Under the pieces are notes generated by a model. It made no database searches. It worked only from the letters and a program-made list of their open reading frames with translations, and had not been told where the DNA came from. 24,954 nucleotides of DNA from a virus: positions 1 to 24,954 of the IMG/VR virus record IMGVR_UViG_3300008952_000281, one strand, 5' to 3'. Shown here piece by piece: positions 13,105 through 24,400 of the stretch (within the stretch, counting starts at the first letter, position 1; each line of letters starts with the position of its first letter). The translations under genes and the position numbers were made by a program.

Positions 13105-15263
13105 AAAAATATCATCCATTTTCTGAAAAGATAGTAGATATACTAGTACGTAAAGTTAACAACGATAATAGACATTTTTTTAGACTTTTAACAGGATACT
13201 ATCTATGTAAAGTCGCATCCATGATGAGATGTAACATTATGTATGCAGGAGACGTAATACCAGTTAATACATACGTACTTAATTTAATGGTATCAGGAAC
13301 TGGTAAAGGGCATTCTACTAATATATTAGAAAGAGAATTTATACATTATTTTAAAAAAGAATTTCTAACTAAAGTATTCCCTAAGAAAGCAGAAGAAAAC
13401 ATAGCTACTCTAGCAGCCGAAAGAGCTCAATGGAGAGTTAATATTGGTCAAAGTCTCGTACCTTATAATGAAGAATACGATTCATGTTTAAGAAAATTCC
13501 AAACTCATTTTGAAAATTTAGGAGAACTAGCTTTTAGCTTTGATAGTGGAACTACTCCAGCAGTTAAACAAATGAGAGAGAAGCTTCTATTAGCTTCAGC
13601 AGGATCCATGAATCTAGAGTTAGATGAAGTTGGATCTAATATGTCAGCTAATGCGGATGTACTTAATACATTTCTGGAATTATACGATGTAGGTTTAGTA
13701 AAACAAAAGCTCATTAAAAATACTCAAGATAATATTAGATCAGAAGAATTAGAAGGAAATACCCCAACTAATTTAATGATGTTTGGTACACCAACAAAAT
13801 TATTAGATGGAGGAAAAATAGAAGAAGAATTTAAACAGTTCTTAGAAACAGGATATGCTCGTAGACTATTATTTGGGTATACAACAGATAGCCATCGAAC
13901 TAAATACGCATCTCCAGAAGAACGATATAAAATGATGACAGATCCCGGTTTAGCTACGGAAATGCATTCTATTCAACAAGAATTCGTAAACTTTGCTAAA
14001 AGACCCTTTGGGCCTGTACTACAAATGACAGATGAAAATTCTATTCATCTATTAGCATATAGAATGAAATGTGAAGAATTAGCAGATGATATGAAAGATC
14101 ATATGGCTATTCAAAAAACTGAAATGATCCATAGATACCATAAAGCTATTAAATTAGCAGGTGCTTACACGTTTATGGATAATTCTACAGAAATATCTAA
14201 AGATCATTTAGATTACGCGATTAATGTAGTAGAAGATTCAGGCGAAGCTTTTCATTCTCTTATGCGTAAGCAAGGACCTTATGAGAGATTAGCTCATTAT
14301 TTAGCTGATGTAGATAACGAAGTAACTCAACATGAACTAATGGAAGAATTACCATTTTACAAAGGATCAGAAGCTCATAGAAAAGATTTAATGACTCTAG
14401 CTACTTCATTTGGCTATCGTAATAATATAATTATTAAGAAACGAATGTTAGACGAGATAGAGTTTTTCCAAGGAGAAACTTTATCAGAAACAAATTTAAA
14501 TAAATTAACAGTTAGTATAAGTAAAGATATTGCATATGGGTATAAATTAGAACATCCGCCATTTGATAAATTACATATGCTAACAGCATCAGATAAAGGA
14601 TATCAGTATACAGCTCATGGGTTTGTTAATGAACACCGTAAAAGTGAGAATGTAATTCCAGGATTTGATTTAATTATATTAGATTGTGATGGAGACGTTA
14701 GTATATCCACAGTTAAAATCCTATTAGAAGATTATACTTTTTTAATTTCTACAACTAAAAGACATACAGATGAATTAAATAGATTTAGACTTATTCTTCC
14801 TATATCTCATAGGATTAAATTAAATAGTCAAGAATATTCAAAATTTATGCTTAATGTATTTGAGTGGCTTCCTTTTCCTGTAGATGAAGCAGCTAAAGAT
14901 ATTGCTAGAAAATGGGCATCACATCCCGGATTCTATGAATACAATGAAGGAAGTGTTATTGACGCTACTTTATTCATTCCAGAAACTAAAAGATCTGATG
15001 AGATAAAAGCTACTATAAGTTCTACCGGCGTAAATAATATTGAACGCTGGTTTAAAAACCATACTACTAAAGGGAATAGAGCTAATCATCTTTATAGATA
15101 TGGCATGGTAATGATTGACGCGGAATTACCATTAGGAGAAATAGTAGAAAAACTAGATTCATTTAATAATGGTCTAGAAGTTCCACTTCCTGAAGATCAA
15201 TTTAGAAACAGTATTATTAAATCTATTAATAAAGAATTTCAAAGAAAGGTAGGAACGATATAA
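13101..15263 (+). CDS. Helicase-primase: DUF3987-like ATPase plus AEP-type primase-like domain
   Basis: A 720-aa two-part protein. The N-terminal half has a Walker A-like SGTGKGHS (65-72) and a Walker B-like LELDEVG (172-178), as in DUF3987-type phage helicase/primase ATPases. About 390-480 is a helical linker, probably winged-helix. The C-terminal third resembles an archaeo-eukaryotic primase palm: ILDCDGD (526-532, D528 and D530), STTKRHTDELNRFRLILP (550-567) and DEAAKDIARKW (595-605), matching the D-x-D, S-T...H/RfR.vlP and D....aR motifs of that superfamily. The primase-like part follows the ATPase; in many phage primase-helicases it precedes it. This is the position of the primase in N4-like maps. 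The ATPase call is firmer than the primase call. Confidence 0.82.
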   Translation: MKKYHPFSEKIVDILVRKVNNDNRHFFRLLTGYYLCKVASMMRCNIMYAGDVIPVNTYVLNLMVSGTGKGHSTNILEREFIHYFKKEFLTKVFPKKAEENIATLAAERAQWRVNIGQSLVPYNEEYDSCLRKFQTHFENLGELAFSFDSGTTPAVKQMREKLLLASAGSMNLELDEVGSNMSANADVLNTFLELYDVGLVKQKLIKNTQDNIRSEELEGNTPTNLMMFGTPTKLLDGGKIEEEFKQFLETGYARRLLFGYTTDSHRTKYASPEERYKMMTDPGLATEMHSIQQEFVNFAKRPFGPVLQMTDENSIHLLAYRMKCEELADDMKDHMAIQKTEMIHRYHKAIKLAGAYTFMDNSTEISKDHLDYAINVVEDSGEAFHSLMRKQGPYERLAHYLADVDNEVTQHELMEELPFYKGSEAHRKDLMTLATSFGYRNNIIIKKRMLDEIEFFQGETLSETNLNKLTVSISKDIAYGYKLEHPPFDKLHMLTASDKGYQYTAHGFVNEHRKSENVIPGFDLIILDCDGDVSISTVKILLEDYTFLISTTKRHTDELNRFRLILPISHRIKLNSQEYSKFMLNVFEWLPFPVDEAAKDIARKWASHPGFYEYNEGSVIDATLFIPETKRSDEIKATISSTGVNNIERWFKNHTTKGNRANHLYRYGMVMIDAELPLGEIVEKLDSFNNGLEVPLPEDQFRNSIIKSINKEFQRKVGTI

Positions 15264-15998
15264 ATGAATAATGATCATTTAGTATTAATTTCAGGTAAAG
15301 CAAGTTCAGGTAAAAGTGCTAGTTTAATGTTTATGGATAAACCTGAAGGAGTACTTTACTTAAATTGTGAAAATGGAAAGAAATTACCATTTAAAAGTAA
15401 ATTCCAAGAATATAAAATTGTAGATCCACCTCAAGTTTATGAAGCTTTTAAAGAAGCAGAAAAAAACGATAAAATAAAAAATGTACATACCATAGTTATT
15501 GATAGTCTCACATACTTAATGGATATGTATGAAAGTGTTAAAGTATTAAATTCGACTAATACAATGCAAGCATGGGGACAGTATGCTCAATACATGAAAG
15601 TACTCATGTCTCAAATAGTAGCTCAGTCTACTAAGAATGTAATATTCCTAGCTCATACATCTGATATTCTGAATGAAGCAGAAATGGTAAATGAAACAAT
15701 GGTTAAAGTTAAAGGATCTCTAATGAATCAAGGAATTGAGAGCTTCTTTACCAATGTCATATCTACTAAAAAAGTAGCTTTAAGTAAGCTAGATGACAAG
15801 GTTGCTAAATCTCCTTTGTATACTATTAATCCAGAAGAAAAAGCCCTTGGATTTAAGTATGTATTTCAAACTAGGCTTACAAAAGATACCGTAAATGAGC
15901 GAATGAGATCCCCTAGAGGTATGTGGGATATAAAAGAAACCTACATAGATAATAACCTTCAACATGTTATTAATCGCCTCCAAGAATACTATAAGTAG
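15264..15998 (+). CDS. Sak4-like RecA-fold ATPase (phage recombinase)
   Basis: A 244-aa RecA-fold ATPase. Walker A is GKASSGKS at 11-18, Walker B is HTIVIDS at 75-81, and FLAHTSD lies where the sensor segment of RecA-like proteins is expected. Size and motifs fit the Sak4 family of phage single-strand annealing ATPases, which act with a dedicated SSB. An SSB-like gene lies two genes downstream. The ATG directly follows the previous TAA. GAAAGGTAGGAACG at 15244-15257, within the end of the upstream gene, can serve as ribosome site. It ends with TAG, followed by a structured leader. Confidence 0.85.
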   Translation: MNNDHLVLISGKASSGKSASLMFMDKPEGVLYLNCENGKKLPFKSKFQEYKIVDPPQVYEAFKEAEKNDKIKNVHTIVIDSLTYLMDMYESVKVLNSTNTMQAWGQYAQYMKVLMSQIVAQSTKNVIFLAHTSDILNEAEMVNETMVKVKGSLMNQGIESFFTNVISTKKVALSKLDDKVAKSPLYTINPEEKALGFKYVFQTRLTKDTVNERMRSPRGMWDIKETYIDNNLQHVINRLQEYYK

Positions 15999-16098
15999 TG
16001 TCCACTAGATCCTCCTATGGACATAACGGAAGCGTTATAAAATACTAGTCCTCCTCGTGCTCCGGAGGAGGCATCCTCTATTATTGAAAGGAACTTCT
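15999..16098 (+). promoter_or_regulatory. Structured leader with competing CCTCC/GGAGG pairings
   Basis: The 100-base gap holds GTCCA/TGGAC (16000-16004/16018-16022), AACG-GAAG-CGTT (16025-16036) and CCTCCTC/GAGGAGG (16050-16056/16065-16071, loop of eight). CCTCCT also occurs at 16011-16016 in the first loop, so GGAGGAGG could pair with either tract, a switch-like arrangement. No T-run follows, so it is not a standard terminator. The gene at 16099 has its own site, GAAAGGA at 16086-16092. Regulation is inferred only from structure. Confidence 0.4.
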
Positions 16099-16293
16099 AT
16101 GGATAATAAAAGAGCTAATCTTGTTCAAAAAGTAGTATTTGCTGCTACAGAAGTAGGTCTTGCTGTTGCACAAGAAGTTGCAGAAGCCGCTTTAAAAGAA
16201 AAGCCGGGTATGTTACTTAAAGAATTTACAAAAGTATTAGATAATTATGTACAAAAACAAAAAGAACAACCAGACCTAGAAATAAATAAATAG
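16099..16293 (+). CDS. Small hypothetical protein (64 aa)
   Basis: A 64-aa Lys-, Ala- and Glu-rich protein, MDNKRANLVQKVVFAATEV..., probably one or two helices. GAAAGGA at 16086-16092 sets ATG 16099. The longer frame from GTG 16057 would start inside the hairpin and is not used. No family is recognised. It lies between the Sak4-like and SSB-like genes and is followed by a 52-base AT-rich gap. Confidence 0.7.
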   Translation: MDNKRANLVQKVVFAATEVGLAVAQEVAEAALKEKPGMLLKEFTKVLDNYVQKQKEQPDLEINK

Positions 16294-16345
16294 TATTAAG
16301 CTATTAACGTATGATTATTATAAACAATTAAATTAAGAGGTAATT

Positions 16346-17074
16346 ATGAGTGATTGGGAACTGCCTAGTGACATAGAAATGCCATCCATTGAACGAATTG
16401 GTGGAGGTGGATTTCTATGGGAATCAGGTGTATATGATGCAGTTATTAAAATGGTCTATTTAGATCAAACAGAATCAGACGCAGTAAGCTTTAATATTGA
16501 ATTAGTTAACTCTGATGGTAAAACATTAGAAGAAGCTTTCTGGATTAAATCTGGAAAAGCTAAAGGAAATAAAGTTTGGTATACAGGAAAGAATGGTAAG
16601 AAGATGCCTATTCCAGGATACCTATCTGCAGATCATTTATGTAGAGCTGTTTTAGGTCAAAATCTAGAGACAGTAAGACAAACTGCAGAAAAGAAAACTG
16701 TTAGTGTTTATAACAAGGAACAAGGTAAGAAGGTTCCTACTGAAAGACCAGTAATTACACAACTATTAAATAAACCCGTTAAAGTAGCCGTACATCAGAT
16801 TATTGAAGATAAGCAGGCTAAAAACGGTAATGGTCAATATGTTCCTACTGGAGAAACTAGAAATGTTAACGAATGTAAGTTTTTTGGTAATGTAGAGAAT
16901 GGGAAAACTGCCGATGAAATCAAAAAGAATCAGCCAGCAACCATGTTCGAAAGATGGTCTACCAAAAATACCGGTATCGTTATTAATAAAAGTGGCAAAA
17001 CTAAATCTGATACTTCTGCCGCAAGCATTATGGACAGTAAACCAACGGATCCTACAGATTCGTTATTTAAATAA
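16346..17074 (+). CDS. Probable single-stranded DNA-binding protein
   Basis: A 242-aa protein assigned mainly by position and layout. It sits between the Sak4-like ATPase and RuvC, where N4-like phages encode their SSB. The first 150 residues fit a beta-rich core, with GGGGFLWESGVYDAVIKMV (18-36) and WYTGKNGKKMPIPGYLS, like phage DUF669-type proteins. A low-complexity, Ser/Thr/Lys-rich linker then leads to a short tail, DPTDSLFK, that resembles the acidic, Phe-containing docking tails of SSB proteins. AAGAGG at 16334-16339 supports ATG 16346. The end overlaps ruvC by one base (TAATG). Confidence 0.7.
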   Translation: MSDWELPSDIEMPSIERIGGGGFLWESGVYDAVIKMVYLDQTESDAVSFNIELVNSDGKTLEEAFWIKSGKAKGNKVWYTGKNGKKMPIPGYLSADHLCRAVLGQNLETVRQTAEKKTVSVYNKEQGKKVPTERPVITQLLNKPVKVAVHQIIEDKQAKNGNGQYVPTGETRNVNECKFFGNVENGKTADEIKKNQPATMFERWSTKNTGIVINKSGKTKSDTSAASIMDSKPTDPTDSLFK

Positions 17075-17568
17075 TGCTAATAGCAGGTATAGATCCGGGG
17101 ACTAATGGGGCAATCGCTGTACTGGACTCAGAGAGTCCAGACAGCGTTGCCCTGTTAGATTTAAAAAAGAAAAACCCTACAGAGATTTATGAATGGTTTT
17201 ATTATGACATATGTTCTACGGAAGCAACTGACACTCCAGATATAGTTTATATATGGATAGAGGATGTCCATTCTATGCATGGAATGTCAGCTAAATCTAA
17301 TTTTGGATTTGGTAAAAATGTAGGAATGATTAATACTGTTGCAGAACTGGTAACAAAAGATTCACCTAATATGGTTACTCCTAAAATATGGCAGAAATAT
17401 ATAGGTGTAACTGTTAAAGGTAAAGCTATCAAAAAAGAAGTAGCTAAGATAGCTCAAGGCTTATATCCTAACGCTGAACTATATGGTAAACGTGGAGGTC
17501 TACTAGATGGTAGAGCCGATGCATTAATGATTGCTCACTATGGGTTAAAACATATAGAGGAATTATGA
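17074..17568 (+). CDS. ruvC: RuvC-like Holliday junction resolvase
   Basis: A 164-aa RNase H-fold resolvase that cuts four-way junctions during recombination or before packaging. Visible catalytic residues are D7 (GIDPG, 5-9), E63 (WIEDV, 61-65), and D145 and D149 (LLDGRADALMIA, 143-154). The segment MSAKSNFGFGKNVG (71-84) is the usual S.F.FG....G region. The length fits RuvC (about 160-175 aa). The ATG overlaps the SSB-like stop, and the last codons overlap the next gene by four bases. Confidence 0.95.
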   Translation: MLIAGIDPGTNGAIAVLDSESPDSVALLDLKKKNPTEIYEWFYYDICSTEATDTPDIVYIWIEDVHSMHGMSAKSNFGFGKNVGMINTVAELVTKDSPNMVTPKIWQKYIGVTVKGKAIKKEVAKIAQGLYPNAELYGKRGGLLDGRADALMIAHYGLKHIEEL

Positions 17569-17816
17569 AATTACCAAAATACAACTCAAATAAAACTTAT
17601 AAACAATTAATTACGAAAATTAAAAATCATAAATGTGCCATCGCAAGTGGTGATACTGAAGGTAATTGGAGTAGATTAGACGGTTTAGAAAAGCATATTG
17701 TAAATTTTGCTCTTGAATATTTAATTTTAAATTTAAAAGATGAAACAGCATACGAGGCATTATATGATTATGTAAGATATAACGATCCTACTGCTGTAAC
17801 TTCTAAATTTTATTAA
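17565..17816 (+). CDS. Hypothetical protein (83 aa)
   Basis: An 83-aa protein, MKLPKYNSNKTYKQLITKI..., overlapping ruvC by four bases (ATGA) with GAGGAA upstream at about 17557-17562. Basic N-terminus, acidic C-terminal half rich in Tyr (YEALYDYVRYND). Probably helical. No family recognised. Confidence 0.7.
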   Translation: MKLPKYNSNKTYKQLITKIKNHKCAIASGDTEGNWSRLDGLEKHIVNFALEYLILNLKDETAYEALYDYVRYNDPTAVTSKFY

Positions 17817-17838
17817 ATGACCTGTTAATGGAGGAAGA

Positions 17839-18240
17839 ATGAAAATAGAGATAGATATAGATATTGAATCTATAGTAAAAGAAGCACTTAAAAAACAACA
17901 ATCAGGAGAAACAATTTCTATTCCTGTAGAGACTTCTAATAGTAGATCTAAATGGGAATATGGCCGTAAAAACGGTAGAAGGCGTACTCCAGAAGAAATG
18001 GCTTTACATGACCTAGAAAGAGAGAAAGGTCGTAGGCTTACCCCTGAAGAAAAGGGAGAAGTTAAAGCTAAAGTTCAACTAGATGAATCTGCTGAAAATA
18101 AAGCTAGAGACGATGCAATTAAACAAGCTCGTATTAAAGAATTAACTAATGAAGGTGCAGAAGAGCCTGTTAAGAAAGCAGAAGAACCTGAGATACCAGA
18201 AGTTGAACCATTAGATAATATAGATTCATTATTCCATTGA
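17839..18240 (+). CDS. Charged protein with SSB-like C-terminal tail
   Basis: A 133-aa highly charged protein. Residues 33-75 contain two RxTPEE-type segments (RRRTPEEMALHD and GRRLTPEEKGEV), which look like a short internal repeat. The end is acidic and finishes EPLDNIDSLFH, nearly the same tail as the SSB-like protein at 16346-17074 (DPTDSLFK). This suggests both bind the same partner by their tails. AATGGAGGAAG at about 17827-17837 gives a strong start at ATG 17839. No named domain is recognised. Confidence 0.72.
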   Translation: MKIEIDIDIESIVKEALKKQQSGETISIPVETSNSRSKWEYGRKNGRRRTPEEMALHDLEREKGRRLTPEEKGEVKAKVQLDESAENKARDDAIKQARIKELTNEGAEEPVKKAEEPEIPEVEPLDNIDSLFH

Positions 18241-18248
18241 GGATTATT

Positions 18249-18443
18249 ATGAAAGAATTATGGGTAAATACACGTAGTTTTATTTATACAGGATTAACTC
18301 TTGGAGGAGTTTTAATTATATTTTTAGGATCTGTAGTTATTCTTCCAGTTATAATTGGGATAGTAGTTGCTTTAGTTATTTTTTATATGTGTAAAGCTTA
18401 TATTAATGAAAAAGCAGAATATGAAAAAGAAAACGATAACTAA
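18249..18443 (+). CDS. Small two-helix membrane protein (64 aa)
   Basis: A 64-aa protein, MKELWVNTRSFIYTG..., with one long or two close transmembrane helices spanning about residues 13-48. A turn lies near the Pro of VVILPVIIG, and the charged tail is EKAEYEKENDN. GAGG at 18239-18242 precedes ATG 18249. The in-frame TTG at 18237 is rejected as start. It is the last plus-strand gene; its TAA (18441-18443) overlaps the stop codon of the opposing polymerase gene. Function unknown. Confidence 0.7.
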   Translation: MKELWVNTRSFIYTGLTLGGVLIIFLGSVVILPVIIGIVVALVIFYMCKAYINEKAEYEKENDN

Positions 18444-21400
18444 TTAAATATGTCCCCAAGGTATTGTGCTAATAAATCATATCCTGTTGGATTATTTGCT
18501 TCATCAAATAATTCATCTAAATACATTACATTAGGTGATATATCTCCAACTAAGAATGAACTATCTAAATTTCCTAATGTAGGAATTCCTGTACTATATT
18601 GAAATGCCCCAGATGTTAATACACCTGTAGGATTTGACATTGCTAGTTTACGTGATGCTCTTTGATTACGTAAGAAATAAGACATAAATACAGTAGTTCC
18701 TGTAGCATCTAATGCTTCTAATGCAGGGTGCAATGCTTCATCAAATAATACAAAAGCATCTAATGATTCGTGTGCTATTGTATCAAAATCCATTCCTCTT
18801 ACTTCCATCCCATGCTCAATCATTACATATCTAGCTAAAAAGTCAGTTAGCTGAACAATTTTCCGCATTAATGCATAAGGTCCAGTATTCCTCATCATGA
18901 ATATACTAGAAACTAGTGGCCCAGCTATATTAGGAACTGCATCATTTCTGTTATACCATTCATTAGCTTTAAGATATCGTCTTGCCCTCGTTGCATATCC
19001 ATCCAAAGCAGCATCATTTAAATCTTCCACAATAAGAGAATTTAATCCCCATAAACTCATTCTATTTATTCTATTATTTTTTATTTGAGTATCTAATGCG
19101 CGTACTTGTACAGCTTCAGGACTTCTAGTTCGATCTAATTTTTTAATTGCTATTTGATTAAGTAAACGTCTACGTTCATCAACAGCTTTACTATAAGCTT
19201 CATATTCATGAAATCCTTCTATTATTTTATAAACTGTATAACTTAAAGGAATATTTCTCATTGTTAATTGTGAAATATTAGAAAACGCATTATAGAGCCA
19301 TACTTGAGGCATAGCGATAACTATCCTATCTTTACCATAACCTACAATCTGTCGAAGCATATAATGAAATAACCCAGCAAAACGCTTTATATGCCGCATA
19401 GATGGATGCTGTAAAAAGAAAACATTTCTAAAATCGCTGGCTTGATAGCCGAATACTTTATTAATAGCATCTTTTCTAACCATGAATTTACCATTTTTAC
19501 TAAATTGGTCTATATACATACGTACTTCTTTAGGAAGCCGATAGTATCTATCAATAAATCCTTCTTCAGGATCTAAAAAGTCGATAAATTCATTAGGATG
19601 GGATGGAAATCTTTCCTCTTGTTCATATACCAATAATTCTACAGTTCTTAGATCATTCTTTAAAGTTTCCTTACGATCAATGTAAGAAGACTGCATATGA
19701 GCAAATACATTTTGTATTTCTAAATCCGGATCTAGAAGTCGTTCTTTACTCTCATGATTCATAATTATACGAAAATCAGTAATATTATCTTTATCGTCTC
19801 TAACAGGACGTAAATTTAAATCAGGATTTGTTGCTAATTTAGAAGATTTAGCTTCTTCAAGTTGAGCTTGATAAATTTGCTTAATAGCTTGCTTTATCTT
19901 TTTAAAATTAGGCTCATTAGGAGATATTTGATATTCAGGATCTTGAGCCAAAATATCTGATAATGATGTACCCATATGCCGTTTGTTTGTCGTAGACATG
20001 ATTGCAGATACATACGGTACTGGAGGCACATTACGTCCAATAAATAAGGTGTCATTTGATTTATTAATGCCAGGAATAGGTCCTAATGAATATGGTTCAT
20101 GATAACCATCAGCTGCCATTTCTCTTTTTTGGCCAATTTGTCCTGCTTTTATGTCAGTTAAATTATCAATTCTTTCAACTATATATCCTTTAACCATTTG
20201 AGTACGATTATTACTAAATAAATCTTGATACGATTTATTAACATATTGGATATGAGAATCGAGTAAATCTATAAATCCATTTTCTGTAGCATTAACATTA
20301 AATTCATTATCTACTAAGCTTTTTACAGAAGAAGTCTTAGAATCATCTAATGTACCTAAAGCAGTTAACGTAGCGTATGCATCTAGTAAAGCAAGTTCTT
20401 TATTAGTTGGATTAGCTATGTAATTAGTTGCTATAGTAAATGCGTTCATATGAGATAAATTTAAATACGTTTTACCTGTAACTATATGATTACCTAATTC
20501 CTCAGCGTATTTTACTGCCCAACTAATATTTTTATTTTTTACAGGAGTTAAATTTAAAATTTGTCTTTCTATTCTTGCTTTTTCTAATTTAATTTTATTT
20601 CTATCACCAATAAAACTTGCAATTTTTGCATGAGAATACCCCATAGAAAGTAAACTAGATAAGTCCGTTTTAAATATAACTGAAGTTAAATTTCTTCTTA
20701 AATCAACAGACATTCCTTTAGGCTTCGTAGCATCTACTGATTTCCATATACTATTAAACCATTCCGTAGTAAATCGTTCTGTTTCCTGACGAGCTTTAGA
20801 TATTCTTACTTTAGATTGTAATAATTGTTCAATTAATCGTTTGCCTAATATACCTTCACCAACTTCCGTAGCTAAGCTTCTAAGAACCGAACCCATAGTT
20901 TCGTATACAGCTTGTCTACTATAGAGAGTCTGCGCATTTTTACTAAGAATATTGTAACCAGTAGCAGTAGTAATTCGTATAGCTTCTTTAAATTTATTAG
21001 TAGTAGGATCTTCCTCCATTATATCTAATGCTTTTCTCTCAGCAAAAGTACGTAAAAACGTATCTCCTGCATCAAAAGTTTGAGCTACTTTATCTTGTAG
21101 TATTTGAAGTGCATTTCTGTGCTTGCCTTGAATATCAAGTAATTTTTCTAGAACTGCTAACATCTCAGTTTTACTACTTGCTCCAAATCCGCCTCTTTCA
21201 CCAAATAGCCTTAATGCAATATCTGTAGCAATTTCAATAAAATAAGTAAACACATCTAGGGCTCTATTAAATAATTTCTCTTCTTTTCGATATTGAAGAT
21301 GAATTTTAGATGTAGTACCAGAAAGATACTGAACAAAATTCTTATTAGTTACAGCAAATGCTAAAAATTCATCTAATCTCCATTGCTCATTTTCTGGGTT

Positions 21401-24400
21401 ATTAAAAATATAATCATATTGTTTTTTAGCAATTTTATGTTCTGTTAAAGTTGCCTTTCTTCCACCAGGAATAGATTGTAAGAATATTCTTCTATATCCT
21501 CCTCGTTCGGAGGTTTCTTTTTTAGTTTGTTGATATAATTTTTCAATTCTACGTTTTAATAAAGGACTTTTAGCTAAAGCAGCAGTAACCAACGCATGTA
21601 CAGTTTCATGTACATATACTTCCTGCGGCGATTGTGCATTTAACCCTTTAGGCGGTTTCGTGCTAAGTGATACGGTTAATCTATTAGCTAAAGGAGCAAA
21701 TTCTCCCTCCGTAATACTATCTACTTCCTCCTGGAGAAATTCTATAGAAGTCGCGGAGGTCATTTTATCAGCTATTTTACTAATTATAGATTCTAATTCA
21801 GCTGTATGATCATTTTGATCTGCGTCAGATGCATAATAATTACTAGAAGCATTAACCATATCTTTAAATAAAGACATGACATTATCTTTAGTTAAATCTC
21901 CAGTGAGTACTTTTACAGGATTAACTTTTTTCCTATCTTTCACAGTTCCTAATGCTTCATTAGCTTTAGGATTTTTATTAAGATCTTTTCTAAAGCTATC
22001 TGCTATATTTTCTACTTGCTCATCGGTAAGTAAACTAGATTTATCTAAATTTACTGGTTTAGGTACATCACCTAAATAATGTTCTATTGCCGGGTCTAAA
22101 ATTGGACTATAACTAGCAGGCGAATCTTTATCCTCAATTTCTTCTAACCCGTCTTCTAAAGCATCATCCGGTTTAGGCATATACAACTGTTGAGAAAATA
22201 CTCCTCCTCCTGCTTGAGCAGCTTTTTCAATTTCTTTTTCAACAGCCTCTCGAGCTTCTAATATTTCATTTCTGTTATTTTTAATATCAAGTACTAACTT
22301 GTTAAAACTTTTTTTCTTATCTTTTTTATTTTTATTTACAAATGCATTATCAAGTGTCCATTCTTCTATTGCACCCATTAAATTAGTGCCTTCTTGTTTA
22401 TCTTTTAATTTTGTATTTTGTATAACTTCTTCTAGGCGTTCATAAATAGTATTTAGTACGCTAAATTCTCTATTAATAGATAAATAAAGATTATTATAAT
22501 CAGTAGAAGCTTCTTCTAATATATCTGGACTTCCCATAATTGCGTCATGCAATGGCAATACATCAGGATGATTAGCTAATGTTTGAGTTAATATAGATGA
22601 ATCTATATTTATAATCATACGAATTAGTGCACTAACTCCTGGCTCTACAAATTGAATTCCTTTTGAAGTTGCTGTAGCTTTGGCATCAGGATTAGTAACT
22701 TTATTAAAATCTATAGTAACTCTTCCCGCGTCATTTTTTATATCCGCCCGGATTCTTTTAGTTAAATCAATAAAAGCTCCATCCTCTTGCATAAGAGGAC
22801 CTTTATATTGCGGAAAGAATTCTAATAACTGTAATTCAATAAGATCTTCTATTTCTTGTTCTGTTAACCCAGGTCTCTTTGCAGGAGTACCATCTTTATT
22901 TAAAATAGTTCTCCCATTTTCTTTAATAGTGATCATCTCATCATAAGCTGCATTATAATGAGTTAAGAAAACTGCATGCAGTAATTCTCCCGCTTGCACA
23001 GCAGCTTCTCTAGCTTTTTGTGTCCCACCTAGCATGGACGTTAATGCTTTATTTAATCTAGGTAAAAGAACACTAGCTATTGCATCCGTCCCTTTAGTAG
23101 AAAATTCTACCTCTTTAGATGTATTACTTTGTATTTTACCTTGTATGGCTTTCGCGTCTTTAAGCGTAACAACTTCTAAGGTAACTAAGTCCGTTAAAAA
23201 TGGTTGTACGGCGTTCTCTATAAATTTACCTTGAGCAGTTACTCCTTTTTGCTCATTATATTCCCTTTGAAGCATTTCTAAGGATACATATAATTCAGCT
23301 TCTATTTCACTTGCTACTCCATCAGCTATACTAGAAGGACCTCCTCCATACATAAAAATAAGAAAAGGATATTTAAGTAATTTACGTGTATTCCCTTCTG
23401 CTAAAGGTTTGTATTGTCTAGTTAATGCTTCATTTATTCTATTGTATTTATCATGATCAAATCTGCCATTTTTATTAAAAGTTCCAAAGGGTTTATATAT
23501 CCATTTTTTATTTTGTAAACCAAAATTATTTTCTTTATAGAATTTCTCAGCAGTATCAGAATTAGCTGCATCTTTTTCTGCAGCTGTTCCTAAATCTTCA
23601 TAAGCATCTGTTTGATATGGATCGTATGAATCTATTGCTCCAATTGTAGTTCCAGTTTGATTACGTCTTTTTTCATTGTCATCACCATACATAGGAAATT
23701 GAAAAACATTTTGGGCAAATCCATTAGATATCCCGTCAATTTCCAAAATAATATCAGAGGAAAAAGATGTTTTTAATGTAGGAACAATGAAAGCACTACC
23801 TCGTTCATCTATATCACTTTTAAGCGATATTCCTTCAGCTAATCCTTGTAGTCCTTGTAATATAGAAGAACCATGATCAGGTTGACCAATAATGTTACTA
23901 TTATGAATAATAGGCAATAATTTAGCTAATTCTTCTACAGGTCCTCTATCATCTCTACTAAGAGATGAATCATATAATCTTGTATTTTTAATACTTTGTA
24001 TTGCATTAACAGCATCTAAAACATCCTGATTTTCCATTAATACATCGTAAGCTGCTAAAGCAGCTTCAAGATTATTTTTATCTATTTTGAAACCAAAACT
24101 AGCTACAACAGCTAATTTAAATTTCCATAATTTCTTTTTAGTATATTTAACAGAGCCATTTGTAGGTCTTACATAATAACGATCAACTCCACTTCCTTGA
24201 GGATTAACAGTTCCAGAAGACTTTTGCATAATACGATGTTGATTTTGTAACTCGTATTTAAAGTAAAATTCTTTTAATAAGTTACCTTCTGGATCGTTAT
24301 AAGCTGCTAATAAACCATCTATTGCATTAATTTTGTCTGCATTAGATGTTTCAAGGGATTCTTTTCTAATTAAATTGGTATCATCATCTATATGCTGTAC

